In this document: one piece after another, positions 25,384-33,162 of the stretch
Numbering within the stretch: the stretch's first letter is position 1
Layout: each line of letters starts with the position of its first letter
NCBI GenBank assembly: GCA_025451235.1
Contig: JANWKT010000036.1
Coordinates: 29,634 to 93,633, forward strand
DNA length: 64,000 bases
Source: Flavobacteriales bacterium
GTDB lineage: Bacteria > Bacteroidota > Bacteroidia > CAIKAF01
Reading direction: 5' to 3'
Made by a program: the position numbers and the translations under genes
The notes under the pieces: model-generated
What the model was told of the DNA's origin: nothing
Database searches by the model: none
What the model saw: only the letters and a program-made list of their open reading frames with translations

Positions 25384-25797
25384 ATGAAAAGAGTAACCAG
25401 CATTGGAGGAATATTTTTTAAAACAAAAAACCCTCAACAAATAAGAGAATGGTACCGTGATCATTTGGGTTTCAATATCGATCAGTATGGAACCAGTTTT
25501 GAATGGAGAAAGTTAGATAAACCCGACGAAAAAGGCTTTTCGGTGTGGAGTCCGTTTAAGGAAGATACACAGTATTTTGCTCCGAGTGAAAAAGAATTCA
25601 TGGTCAACTTCAGGGTAGAGAACCTGGATGAATTATTGAAACTCTTAAAACAAGAGGGAATCGAACAAATTGGTGAATTGCAAATATTCGAGTACGGTAA
25701 GTTTGCCCATATCATGGATCCGGAAGGGAATAAGATCGAACTCTGGGAGGCCTATGATCAGGAATACGATAAAATGGTGGAAAAAACCACTTTTTAA
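25384..25797 (+). CDS. Cytoplasmic VOC-fold protein
   Basis: A 137-residue single VOC domain (VTSIGGIFFKTKNPQQIREWY, TSFEWRKLDKPDEKGFSVWSPF, FMVNFRVENLDELL, GKFAHIMDPEGNKIELWE). It is paralogous to the exported VOC protein at 24058 and the one at 47851, sharing the IGGIFFK start and the EGNKI-LWE end. ATG 25384 is chosen; the longer frame from 25318 overlaps the previous gene by 53 bp and has no homologous extension. Function unknown. Confidence 0.85.
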   Translation: MKRVTSIGGIFFKTKNPQQIREWYRDHLGFNIDQYGTSFEWRKLDKPDEKGFSVWSPFKEDTQYFAPSEKEFMVNFRVENLDELLKLLKQEGIEQIGELQIFEYGKFAHIMDPEGNKIELWEAYDQEYDKMVEKTTF

Positions 25798-25841
25798 GAT
25801 CGTCAAATATCCCATAGGCAGTTAGAAGAGAATTAAAAAAC

Positions 25842-25849
25842 TATTTTTG
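25842..25849 (+). promoter_or_regulatory. Probable -7 element for the gene at 25866
   Basis: TATTTTTG matches TAnnTTTG and lies 16 bp before the ATG at 25866. Confidence 0.5.
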
Positions 25850-25865
25850 TTCGGTATTTGGCCGT

Positions 25866-26444
25866 ATGAAAAGGATATTTCTATGCATCATATCAGGAAT
25901 CTTTATATTGGCTGCTTATGGGCAGCAAAGGTATAAGGACCGTCCACGAGTAAAGGTGGAAATAAGTCCCGATTTGAAAATAGGTTCTACCAACCCGGTC
26001 GAACCCCATAAGAATTCCTGGGTGCATTTACCTGTTCAACCTACCATTATTCAATCAAAGGAATGGGTTCCTCCCAAAATGATTCTTGAACAACTTGTGC
26101 CATTGAACCAACAGCCAATAAAATTTAAAAGGCAACCAGTTACATTGAATGTGGAGGTGCATGGCGAAAAAGCAAGGCCTTTTTTTTACTTGCTGAAATA
26201 TTCAGATCATTCAAACCTGCTGAAAGCAAACAATGCGCCGGATCAAGTGAGCATGACAGAACAGATGTTCAAGTTGATCGGTTATATATGTTTTGGCTTG
26301 GCTGGAGCTTTTATAGCAGGTATTTTCCTGGGCCTTAACTTTGGTCTTCCTGGTCTGGTGATCGCTTCTTTTATCGCTATCTTTTTCCTGCTGGTGGCAG
26401 GTGTGATATTTTTTGTGGTACTGGCACCTATGTATGGGGAATAA
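25866..26444 (+). CDS. Unknown membrane protein with signal peptide and C-terminal hairpin
   Basis: A 192-residue protein. A signal peptide (MKRIFLCIISGIFILAAYGQ) precedes a Pro/Lys-rich extracytoplasmic region of about 110 residues and two adjacent C-terminal membrane helices (GYICFGLAGAFIAGIFLGL and LVIASFIAIFFLLVAGVIFF), ending in YGE. The plan is the same as that of the next gene, which ends in IGE, although the middle parts have diverged. The C-terminal glycine-rich helix pair resembles small membrane domains of unknown function seen in Bacteroidota. No enzymatic motif is visible. Confidence 0.7.
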   Translation: MKRIFLCIISGIFILAAYGQQRYKDRPRVKVEISPDLKIGSTNPVEPHKNSWVHLPVQPTIIQSKEWVPPKMILEQLVPLNQQPIKFKRQPVTLNVEVHGEKARPFFYLLKYSDHSNLLKANNAPDQVSMTEQMFKLIGYICFGLAGAFIAGIFLGLNFGLPGLVIASFIAIFFLLVAGVIFFVVLAPMYGE

Positions 26445-26454
26445 TTTTATTTTT

Positions 26455-26462
26455 TATCTTTG
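26455..26462 (+). promoter_or_regulatory. Probable -7 element for the gene at 26478
   Basis: TATCTTTG matches TAnnTTTG and starts 10 bp after the previous stop codon. It supports the ATG at 26478 over the TTG at 26460, which lies inside the element. Confidence 0.55.
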
Positions 26463-26477
26463 ATTCATCCTCTTGTT

Positions 26478-27059
26478 ATGATGAGATACAAAAACCTTTC
26501 TGTGAAAAAGATACTTGTCCTGGCATTATTGATCGTCACTATAGCGGGGCTTTCTCCGACAGCGATCGATGCCCAAAAACGTTACCATCATTTCCGAAGG
26601 GTGAAGGTATTACCTCCTCCAACCATAGAAGGTACTGCCACCGCAACAGAACATGACTTTACCGAATCTGAAACAGAGGAACCCATCACCATCGAGGTTG
26701 AAACGCTACCTCATTTGAATATTCAGGAGGAAGTGGAACAAAGCGCAACGGTCCTGGAGGTAGTTTCATCTCAGCCTATTCCGGTTAAGCAAACAAAAGG
26801 AGATAAGGAGAAGATCCAAAAAAGAAAAACAATATTTGAAACCCATCACAAACCTCAGAGAACCTATATCGACAGTGATGAACTGGATACCATGGCCTAT
26901 ATTTCACTGGTGGCTTTCATCACATTCCTAGGTGCCGTATTTATTAATTTCTTTCTAGGTGGATTCAGCACGATCGTTATCGTGTTTATTGTATTGAGCG
27001 GGGTTTTTGCCGTGGCTACTGCGGTGTTTTTTATATTGGCCAATACCATCGGGGAATAG
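26478..27059 (+). CDS. Unknown membrane protein, partner of the preceding gene
   Basis: A 193-residue protein with a signal peptide (ILVLALLIVTIAGLSPTAIDAQ), an extracytoplasmic Glu/Pro/Thr-rich and then Lys-rich linker, and a C-terminal pair of helices (AYISLVAFITFLGAVFINFFL and IVIVFIVLSGVFAVATAVFFI) ending in NTIGE. The mature N-terminus QKRYHHFRRVKV echoes QQRYKDRPRVKV of the preceding protein, supporting an ancient tandem duplication. No known family is recognised. Confidence 0.7.
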   Translation: MMRYKNLSVKKILVLALLIVTIAGLSPTAIDAQKRYHHFRRVKVLPPPTIEGTATATEHDFTESETEEPITIEVETLPHLNIQEEVEQSATVLEVVSSQPIPVKQTKGDKEKIQKRKTIFETHHKPQRTYIDSDELDTMAYISLVAFITFLGAVFINFFLGGFSTIVIVFIVLSGVFAVATAVFFILANTIGE

Positions 27060-27071
27060 CAAAGGGACGTT

Positions 27072-27743
27072 TTAAAACACACCACCGATTTTTACATAAA
27101 CGTTTGCCACATAATGCAGAGCCAGTCTTAAATTTGTATTACCAGTAACCGTTGTATATTCATATGGTGGGAACACAAAACCAAGTTCGGCCCCATAGTC
27201 CAGACTGATCCGGTTAGCAAAAATATGAGTTCGACCTAAGGCATTGTTGATATAACCCGTACCACCAACCGTAGCAGGAAATGTACCTAAATGGTTGTTG
27301 CCTGGATCGCTTACCGAATAAATCAATGCCCCGGCTTCCAATCTATAATAGGATCCTAGCGGAGCAACCCATGATCCCAAATGAGTTTTAAACACTGCTC
27401 CTATAGCGCCCCCATCTATGGCAGCACGATTATCTTGAGTTACAACCACCGTATTATAATAATTCGCTGTATTATAATAATGGGTATTAAAGCCAACACT
27501 TGATTTTCTTGATATCATAAAATCCATTCCTAGTTCCAGGCGATAATTCATACCTGAAACGGCATAGTATTGCTGCGGTTGAACAAGATTAACCGGAAAA
27601 TTTCCAAATGCAGGAAAGAATTTAATACCTCCTTGCAAATGAACCTTTTTTCCTATGTATCCAGGAACCTGGGCAAAGGTGGAGCCTGAAAGAATCAAGG
27701 TACAGAAAATACTGAGTATAATGAATGGCCTAAGTCGCTTCAT
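27072..27743 (-). CDS. Probable outer-membrane beta-barrel protein
   Basis: A 223-residue protein with a signal peptide (PFIILSIFCTLILSGSTFAQ) and alternating hydrophobic and polar beta-strands rich in Tyr, Gly and Asn (FNTHYYNTANYYNTVVV, RLALHYVANVYVKIGGVF). The C-terminal phenylalanine is typical of outer-membrane barrels. It follows the M48 peptidase gene by 4 bp and is probably co-transcribed with it. It converges with the preceding plus-strand gene 12 bp away. Confidence 0.65.
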   Translation of the reverse strand: MKRLRPFIILSIFCTLILSGSTFAQVPGYIGKKVHLQGGIKFFPAFGNFPVNLVQPQQYYAVSGMNYRLELGMDFMISRKSSVGFNTHYYNTANYYNTVVVTQDNRAAIDGGAIGAVFKTHLGSWVAPLGSYYRLEAGALIYSVSDPGNNHLGTFPATVGGTGYINNALGRTHIFANRISLDYGAELGFVFPPYEYTTVTGNTNLRLALHYVANVYVKIGGVF

Positions 27744-27747
27744 AAGG

Positions 27748-29994
27748 TTATTTATTTTTTTTCATTCTTAAGACCATATCATATAACGTACTTCCCATGA
27801 GATCCTGCGTACCCCCCGACTTGATTTCCGTGACATCGGAAAAAACGAATTTATTTTGTTCCACATCATATACGGTCATATAAACCAGGGTGGTGGTATT
27901 CGGCTTGGCCAATACATATATGGTATAAGGCAATAAGAAACCCATCGTTACTACTCCCATTAAGATGGCAAGTGCCACTCCATATTTTTTCTCCACAAAA
28001 GTGAGTACTCCAATATTAGCCAGGTAAGGAGTGTTATATTTAATAGATAGATTTTTGATATCCAAGTTATCCGTAGGCAACATATTTATTTTACCCGGCA
28101 ATGAGAGTACCTCGTACATGGCTGTATTCAATAGCGACATATCGTTCAGGTAATCGGCATCATCTTCGGTAAGTTCCGCAGGGTTGAGTATAGTACTTGT
28201 AATTCCAGCCTTCCCGCTTAAATTCACAAAATTATTGTTCAATTCTTTTCGTTTGGTGCTGCTGGCATTATAGATCTTATTTTCATTTGATCTCATGTCG
28301 ACCTTTAGAATTACCGGATTTAATACCAGCATACTTTCAATGTCTCGGGTATCGTCTATTTCATCCTCGGAATACTTTTTATTCTTCTTCTTATTTTTTA
28401 ATGCTTCTTCCTTGGCCTCTTCTTCCTCTTCCCATTTTTTATATTGATCCTTGATCAGGGTTTTGAACTCATCCTTCTTCAAAGCGCCTACAAAAGCATA
28501 CTCAATAAAATTACTCACTTTTTTCTTTTTGTTTTTCCCTTTATCCGCATCCTCTCCCTTGATCACATTGTACTTGTTCTTCTTTGTGTTGGTAGTATCT
28601 GTAACGGATGTTGAATCATTGGATAACGTAGTATTGGTATCGGGATGTTCTGTTTTCAGGGAATAAGGAGTGAGCTTGTTATACTTACAGGCTTCGAAAA
28701 CCAGGTCGTTGAGTATATAGGTTACATCCGCATCGTCTTTCGCCTGTTCATGGAGGTTCCAGGCATAATGGATGGCCGTATAGTTGATCTCTTTTTTGGT
28801 AAGTGCATCCATAAAATAATTTACCTGCTGCGATTCACCTTGCTTTTTCTTATATCCAACATGCACAGAAGAAAATTTACTTCCGTTGGAATACTTACTT
28901 AAACCATAGAGGCTGCGCAATACCACCTTTCTAAGAAAAAGACTGTTCGGGTTTTCTTTTAGTAATATATACGCCGCATAAAAGGCCTCCTCATAATTTT
29001 TATCGATCAGGTATAACCTACACAGCTCATACCTGGCAATTTTCCGAAAATCCTGAAAGTTAGATGCTGAAATAACAAAATCTTTCCGACCTGTGTTATT
29101 CTTTCCTTGCACCATGTCCTGGATGCCCACGATCCGCTTATCAATGTCAGGATGTGTTCTGTATTTTTCATCGTTTTCGTTTTTCTTATCCTCTTTATCT
29201 TCGATGGGCGATAATTCATCCAAAAAATAGTCTTGAGGAAAAACCAGGTCGGCTGACTCAAGGAAATTTTTATCGTATTTTATTTCTTCAAAAGGGAGAT
29301 AGGAAAATTTAAGCACCTCAAAGGCTTCTACTGCACCGGTATAACTGTATTCCGAATTAGAAAATAACTTAAATCCTTCTTCGTCCGCTTCAGTTTCAAG
29401 GTCCCTGGAAAAGCTGGCCATTAGAAAGCGTACATCTGTAGAAGAGGTTTTATAATTTCTATAGTCCCTTACAATGGCACGGTTTTCAATATATTCTGTT
29501 CGGCTATGTTTGTTTCTATAATGTATATACTCATGTGAAAGGATCATAGCAATTTGCGCTTCTGAGGTAACCTGGGCCAGCAAACCGGCAGTTAAGAAAA
29601 TAAAATTCTTATCCATCGCATAGGCATTCACTTCCTCCGAACGAATGAAGTAAACTCTGATATCTTCATCTATGGCATTGGCTTTTAAAACATGCTGGAG
29701 AATATTGGTGAGGTATTCTCCCACCGGGTCATTATAAATCACCACTCCACTTCTCAATAACTTATTGAGAGAGTAGGTGGATTGAAGAATAAAATCTCTT
29801 TCATCTTTTTTTGTCCTTTTACTCTTATTGCTGTTGTCATTATTGATGAGATCTTCCTTCATATAATCTGAAAGATCCAGGGGGAGTTTACCGGTTGATT
29901 TTAAGATCTGATAATTGTCAAAATCGATGGATTGTGAAAATAGTGCCGGGATGGATAAAAGGCAGGCATAAAATAGCAACAATACTTTTCTCAT
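27748..29994 (-). CDS. Large M48-type metallopeptidase with C-terminal membrane segment
   Basis: A 748-residue protein. A signal peptide (LLLFYACLLSIPALFS) is followed by an M48-like peptidase domain with the zinc motif HEYIHYRNKH near residue 155 and a downstream Glu in ETEADEEGFKLF. Middle repeats resemble helical TPR-like regions (YEEAFYAAYILLKENPNSLFLRK), then a Lys/Glu-rich low-complexity stretch near residues 490-560, and a late membrane helix (VALAILMGVVTMGFLLPYTIYVL). M48 enzymes with TPRs (BepA type) act in outer-membrane protein quality control. The added C-terminal half is unfamiliar. Confidence 0.8.
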   Translation of the reverse strand: MRKVLLLFYACLLSIPALFSQSIDFDNYQILKSTGKLPLDLSDYMKEDLINNDNSNKSKRTKKDERDFILQSTYSLNKLLRSGVVIYNDPVGEYLTNILQHVLKANAIDEDIRVYFIRSEEVNAYAMDKNFIFLTAGLLAQVTSEAQIAMILSHEYIHYRNKHSRTEYIENRAIVRDYRNYKTSSTDVRFLMASFSRDLETEADEEGFKLFSNSEYSYTGAVEAFEVLKFSYLPFEEIKYDKNFLESADLVFPQDYFLDELSPIEDKEDKKNENDEKYRTHPDIDKRIVGIQDMVQGKNNTGRKDFVISASNFQDFRKIARYELCRLYLIDKNYEEAFYAAYILLKENPNSLFLRKVVLRSLYGLSKYSNGSKFSSVHVGYKKKQGESQQVNYFMDALTKKEINYTAIHYAWNLHEQAKDDADVTYILNDLVFEACKYNKLTPYSLKTEHPDTNTTLSNDSTSVTDTTNTKKNKYNVIKGEDADKGKNKKKKVSNFIEYAFVGALKKDEFKTLIKDQYKKWEEEEEAKEEALKNKKKNKKYSEDEIDDTRDIESMLVLNPVILKVDMRSNENKIYNASSTKRKELNNNFVNLSGKAGITSTILNPAELTEDDADYLNDMSLLNTAMYEVLSLPGKINMLPTDNLDIKNLSIKYNTPYLANIGVLTFVEKKYGVALAILMGVVTMGFLLPYTIYVLAKPNTTTLVYMTVYDVEQNKFVFSDVTEIKSGGTQDLMGSTLYDMVLRMKKNK

Positions 29995-30079
29995 GTAACG
30001 TGATTTAAATGGATGCTTAAAGGCACAGAAAAAATAAGTATTTAAGGTTTACAAATCAGGTCTTTACTCGGGGGCTGGA

Positions 30080-30111
30080 CAAAGATACACATTAGGTTTA
30101 TTCAGGCCAAA
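30080..30111 (-). promoter_or_regulatory. Promoter of the M48 peptidase operon
   Basis: On the minus strand TATCTTTG (30080-30087) and TTTG (30108-30111) are spaced by 20 bp, the Bacteroidota norm. The -33 TTTG lies inside the 32-bp inverted repeat at 30107-30138. Confidence 0.6.
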
Positions 30112-30138
30112 ATATAGGTGAAAACACCTATATTTTGG
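30107..30138. repeat. Perfect 14-bp inverted repeat between divergent genes
   Basis: CCAAAATATAGGTG (30107-30120), AAAA, CACCTATATTTTGG (30125-30138). It lies between the divergent M48 and small-lipoprotein genes and upstream of both predicted start sites, so it is probably not transcribed. Each arm carries a TTTG that fits a -33 element, for the minus promoter at 20 bp and for a weaker plus-strand TAAATTGG (30159-30166) at 21 bp. An operator for divergent control is the likely role. Confidence 0.6.
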
Positions 30139-30190
30139 ATTTTTGAAAAGATTAACCCTAAATTGGTTACCAAATTAAACCTTTATACAG

Positions 30191-30379
30191 ATGAAAAGAC
30201 TCATGATTATCTTAGCCGCTGTAGGACTTATGTCTTTTGCAGCATCTTGCAAAAAATGTTACACTTGCTCATCGCCTTCTATGCCTGGGAGTTATTGTGA
30301 TGATGTGTACAATGCTGCACAATTAGATGTTTTAAAAGGAAGTTGTGAAAGTTATAGTGGAACATGGACTGCACAATAA
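30191..30379 (+). CDS. Small cysteine-rich lipoprotein
   Basis: A 62-residue lipoprotein. The signal peptide ends in the lipobox AASC with Cys20 as the lipidation site. The mature part has four more cysteines (Cys23, Cys26, Cys36, Cys52) and the motif CKKCYTCSSPSMPGSYC, suggesting disulphides or metal binding. It is followed at once by a strong bidirectional terminator and has its own divergent promoter region. Family unknown. Confidence 0.75.
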   Translation: MKRLMIILAAVGLMSFAASCKKCYTCSSPSMPGSYCDDVYNAAQLDVLKGSCESYSGTWTAQ

Positions 30380-30399
30380 TCTATTTTGATGAAAAAACG

Positions 30400-30430
30400 A
30401 AAGCCTGGTCATTGGATCAGGCTTTTTTAT
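30400..30430. terminator. Bidirectional Rho-independent terminator
   Basis: AAAGCCTG (30400-30407) pairs with CAGGCTTT (30418-30425). On the plus strand the stem runs into T6; on the minus strand it is followed by CGTTTTTTC. It separates the lipoprotein gene from the convergent aminotransferase gene. Confidence 0.85.
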
Positions 30431-30440
30431 TTTACGATTT

Positions 30441-31775
30441 TTACCTCACCGGTTTCATATTAAAATTATCCACTTTCCTGAATACTGCCTCCAACGGTTT
30501 ACCAATTAATCTTGAAGCGGCATCACCTTTTTCAATAGAATCCTTTACCAGTGGCAAAACCTCACGGTATGCTTTTAGGGTATAGTCAAGATCTTCCTGG
30601 CTATGCATATACATCATATTATGATTACCCTGCCACAAAACCCCTCTTTTTATCATTTCCTGCTGGAAATAAGCCTTCACCTCCAATGGGTTTGGAACGG
30701 TTGCCTCCAGCGTAACTGTTGTTCTGCAGGAATAACCTTTGCATTGGGTATATTGCTTTACTCCCAATTCCTCGGCCAATTGATTGTAGGCATTTTTTAG
30801 AAAGGTTCCTTTTTCGGCCAGGTTGGCGGGAACATTTTTATTTTTCAATTCCGTTAAAGTTGCCTTTGTTGCGGCCAATGCCAACGCTTCTCCCCCGAAA
30901 GTAGTATAGAAGAAAACATCTTTGGCAAATAACTCCATTACATCTTTCCTTCCGGTTAAGAATGCAATGGGCATTCCGTTGGCAACAGCTTTGCTATAAC
31001 AGGCAAGGTCGGGTTTGATCCCGAAATATTCCTGTGCCCCGCCTAATGCAATTCTAAATCCGGTCCACATTTCGTCGAATATCAACAATGTTCCATTGGC
31101 TTTGCAGGCTTCGTATACTTCCAATAAGAACTGTTCTTTGGGTTCATCAAAAACAAAAGGTTCTAAAATAACGGCCGCTACATCCGCATCCAATGCTTCT
31201 TTCAAACTCTCAATATTATTATAATCGAATGTGTAAGTAAGGTCTTTTATTTCCTCCGGGATCCCGTTGGCCCTACTGGTAGCAGCAATATACCAATCAT
31301 GCCAGCCATGGTAACCGCAACATAGTACTTTTTTTCTCCCGGTAAATGCACGGGATATTCTCACAGCTGCACTGGTTACATCCGCACCTGTTTTTGAGAT
31401 CCGGATCGATTCGGCGTTGGGAATAATATCATGGATCATTTGTGAAACTTCATATTCCAATTCATGCATCAACGAAAAAGTGATCCCTTTTTTCAGTTGT
31501 TCAATAATCGCGTTGTCGACTGCCTCATAGCAATATCCTAAGGAGAGTGGACCGATGGCAGCGTTCCAATCTAAGTATTCATTCCCATCTACATCCCAAA
31601 CCCTGGATCCCTTTCCGCGATCCAGATAAATAGGGCAGACACCCAAGGAGTATTGACCTGGACCCTTTGCCATGGTAGCGGTTACAGGGGTCATGATCTT
31701 TTTTGCTTTTTCGTAAAGCTCTAATGATTTTGTAATGGTTGGGTAATTGGAGTTGAATGAAACGGTATTTGCCAT
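30441..31775 (-). CDS. Class III PLP-dependent aminotransferase/aminomutase (GSAM-like)
   Basis: A 444-residue fold-type I PLP enzyme of class III, the group of glutamate-1-semialdehyde aminomutase and omega-aminotransferases. Visible signatures are RVWDVDGNEYLDW near residue 58, SKTGADVTSAAVRISRAFTG, ILEPFVFDEP, IFDEMWTGFR (cofactor Asp) and CYSKAVANGMPIAFL with the PLP lysine. It departs from HemL at the lysine block, so it is more likely an amino-sugar or specialised aminotransferase than a haem enzyme. It follows the transketolase-half gene by 10 bp and both are likely to act on one carbohydrate intermediate. Confidence 0.85.
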   Translation of the reverse strand: MANTVSFNSNYPTITKSLELYEKAKKIMTPVTATMAKGPGQYSLGVCPIYLDRGKGSRVWDVDGNEYLDWNAAIGPLSLGYCYEAVDNAIIEQLKKGITFSLMHELEYEVSQMIHDIIPNAESIRISKTGADVTSAAVRISRAFTGRKKVLCCGYHGWHDWYIAATSRANGIPEEIKDLTYTFDYNNIESLKEALDADVAAVILEPFVFDEPKEQFLLEVYEACKANGTLLIFDEMWTGFRIALGGAQEYFGIKPDLACYSKAVANGMPIAFLTGRKDVMELFAKDVFFYTTFGGEALALAATKATLTELKNKNVPANLAEKGTFLKNAYNQLAEELGVKQYTQCKGYSCRTTVTLEATVPNPLEVKAYFQQEMIKRGVLWQGNHNMMYMHSQEDLDYTLKAYREVLPLVKDSIEKGDAASRLIGKPLEAVFRKVDNFNMKPVR

Positions 31776-31785
31776 GTTTAATTTT

Positions 31786-32745
31786 TTATTCGTCGAATGT
31801 GTTTTCTACTACTTGTGATTTTGTATCGGATAAGCTATGTTTTATTTTTAAATGATCCAGTATTTTTGCGGCCATTTTTTCTCCGGTAAAACCTTCATAC
31901 TCGAGCACCTCACTTAATAGGCCTGGCTTAAACCAGGTTTTAAGAGCTATGGGTAGTACATCGGCCGTTGTTCTATTTTTTAAAAACACTTCCGCTAAGA
32001 TGGAATACAATCCTCCGGTTAAAAAATGATCTTCAATGGTCACCAATAATTGAGAAGAGGTGGCTGCGTTCAATATATATTTTTCATCGATGGGAGCCAA
32101 TGAACGCATATTGGCCAGGCCCACTTTTAATCCAAAGGATTCAAGAACTTCTTTTGTTTTTAAAGTTTGTTCCAGCATCATTCCATATACCATCAGCGTC
32201 ACATCTTTTCCTTCGGAAATCACTTCTGCTTTTCCGATCTCGAAAGGTGTATGCTGGATAACGGCTGCTCTTGTATTGGCCCTTAAATAAACCGGAGCGT
32301 TATTTTTCCAAATAGATTCAAGCATCAAGATCATATCCTCATTGTCGGCCGGGGCGTATACCTGCATGCCCGGGATCCCTCTCATTAACGAAATATCTTC
32401 GATGGCCTGGTGGGTGGGGCCATTTCCATCGGACAAGAAGCCGGGAACAAAACTGGTTAGTTTTACCGGCAGGCCAGAGATCCCTATATCTGTTCGGATG
32501 AATTCAAAAGCCCGCATGCTTAAAAAAGAAGCCAATGCATGTACTATTGGTTTTCTTCCTCGCAAAGCCAAACCTGCTGAAGTACCGATCATGGCTTGTT
32601 CTGTAATTCCGGTATCGATAAAACGAGGACCTAAAACTGCTGGTAAATTTCTAATGAGGGCCCGGTTCTCTGCAGTAACTACTACTATATTTTCATCTGC
32701 TAAAGCCAGGTCTTTTAAATACTCTTCGTAACTGGTATACTTCAT
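31786..32745 (-). CDS. Transketolase C-terminal half (split, partner not adjacent)
   Basis: A 319-residue protein consisting of the pyrimidine-binding and C-terminal domains of transketolase (VVVTAENRALI, FIDTGITEQAMIGTSAGLALRG, THQAIEDISLMRGIPGMQVYAPAD, TIEDHFLTGGLYSIL). The catalytic Glu of the PYR domain is in TGITEQ. The ThDP-pyrophosphate-binding N-terminal half is missing. In split transketolases the N-half is normally the preceding gene; here the upstream 170 bp holds only repeats and a small membrane protein. It pairs instead with the class III aminotransferase downstream. Confidence 0.88.
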   Translation of the reverse strand: MKYTSYEEYLKDLALADENIVVVTAENRALIRNLPAVLGPRFIDTGITEQAMIGTSAGLALRGRKPIVHALASFLSMRAFEFIRTDIGISGLPVKLTSFVPGFLSDGNGPTHQAIEDISLMRGIPGMQVYAPADNEDMILMLESIWKNNAPVYLRANTRAAVIQHTPFEIGKAEVISEGKDVTLMVYGMMLEQTLKTKEVLESFGLKVGLANMRSLAPIDEKYILNAATSSQLLVTIEDHFLTGGLYSILAEVFLKNRTTADVLPIALKTWFKPGLLSEVLEYEGFTGEKMAAKILDHLKIKHSLSDTKSQVVENTFDE

Positions 32746-32866
32746 GCCTCAAAGGTAATTTGAAAATTTGATAATTACGACCATTTGAGGATGAAATCCA
32801 TGCCTTCCTTGATAACGAGCCGGTAGGTTTTATAACCCTTGATGAGCTTGGCTTATAGCCAAACCT

Positions 32867-32916
32867 TATCGGGAGGGACGCAGAAATAGTTACTAACCTG
32901 CCTGCCGGCAGGCAGG
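32867..32916 (+). repeat. Dispersed palindromic repeat unit, second copy
   Basis: TATCGGGAGG (32867-32876) matches one arm of the palindrome at 22730-22751, and CCTGCCTGCCGGCAGGCAGG (32897-32916) is a perfect 20-bp palindrome that shares CCGGCAGGCAGG with 22793-22804. The two units have the same order of elements, so this is one repeat family. Confidence 0.65.
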
Positions 32917-32919
32917 AAG

Positions 32920-33162
32920 TCAATAAAAAGTTCCAATGACATGGATTGGATAACGCCCAAATTGATAAAATACAAAGCAAATGCATACAATGAGGACTAA
33001 AATGAAAGTAAGACCAAACCTTAAAGCTTTCTCTAATTTTTCCTGATTTTGATCAGTAGGATTGCACTTCCAGCGAATGTGATATGGTTCAATTACCAGC
33101 AGTAATGGAAAGAAAACGAAAAAGCAAATAAGGAGTATAAGATTATATTTCTTTTTCATCAA
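32920..33162 (-). CDS. Small two-helix membrane protein
   Basis: An 80-residue frame with two hydrophobic helices (YNLILLICFFVFFPLLLVI and ALRFGLTFILVLIVCICFVFY) separated by a charged loop. Its start overlaps the end of the DUF6044 gene by 20 bp, as expected for translational coupling. Its stop lies at the edge of the palindromic repeat, so the C-terminus may have been altered by the repeat's insertion. No family recognised; it could be an accessory subunit of the DUF6044 protein. Confidence 0.55.
   Translation of the reverse strand: MMKKKYNLILLICFFVFFPLLLVIEPYHIRWKCNPTDQNQEKLEKALRFGLTFILVLIVCICFVFYQFGRYPIHVIGTFY

Noticed and set aside
30441..31775. Assignment as HemL (glutamate-1-semialdehyde aminomutase)
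   Set aside because: The PLP-lysine block and gene partner differ from HemL; class III aminotransferase is the safer call.
32693..32986. 97-codon minus-strand frame
   Set aside because: It overlaps the transketolase start and the palindromic repeat in another frame and has no family features.
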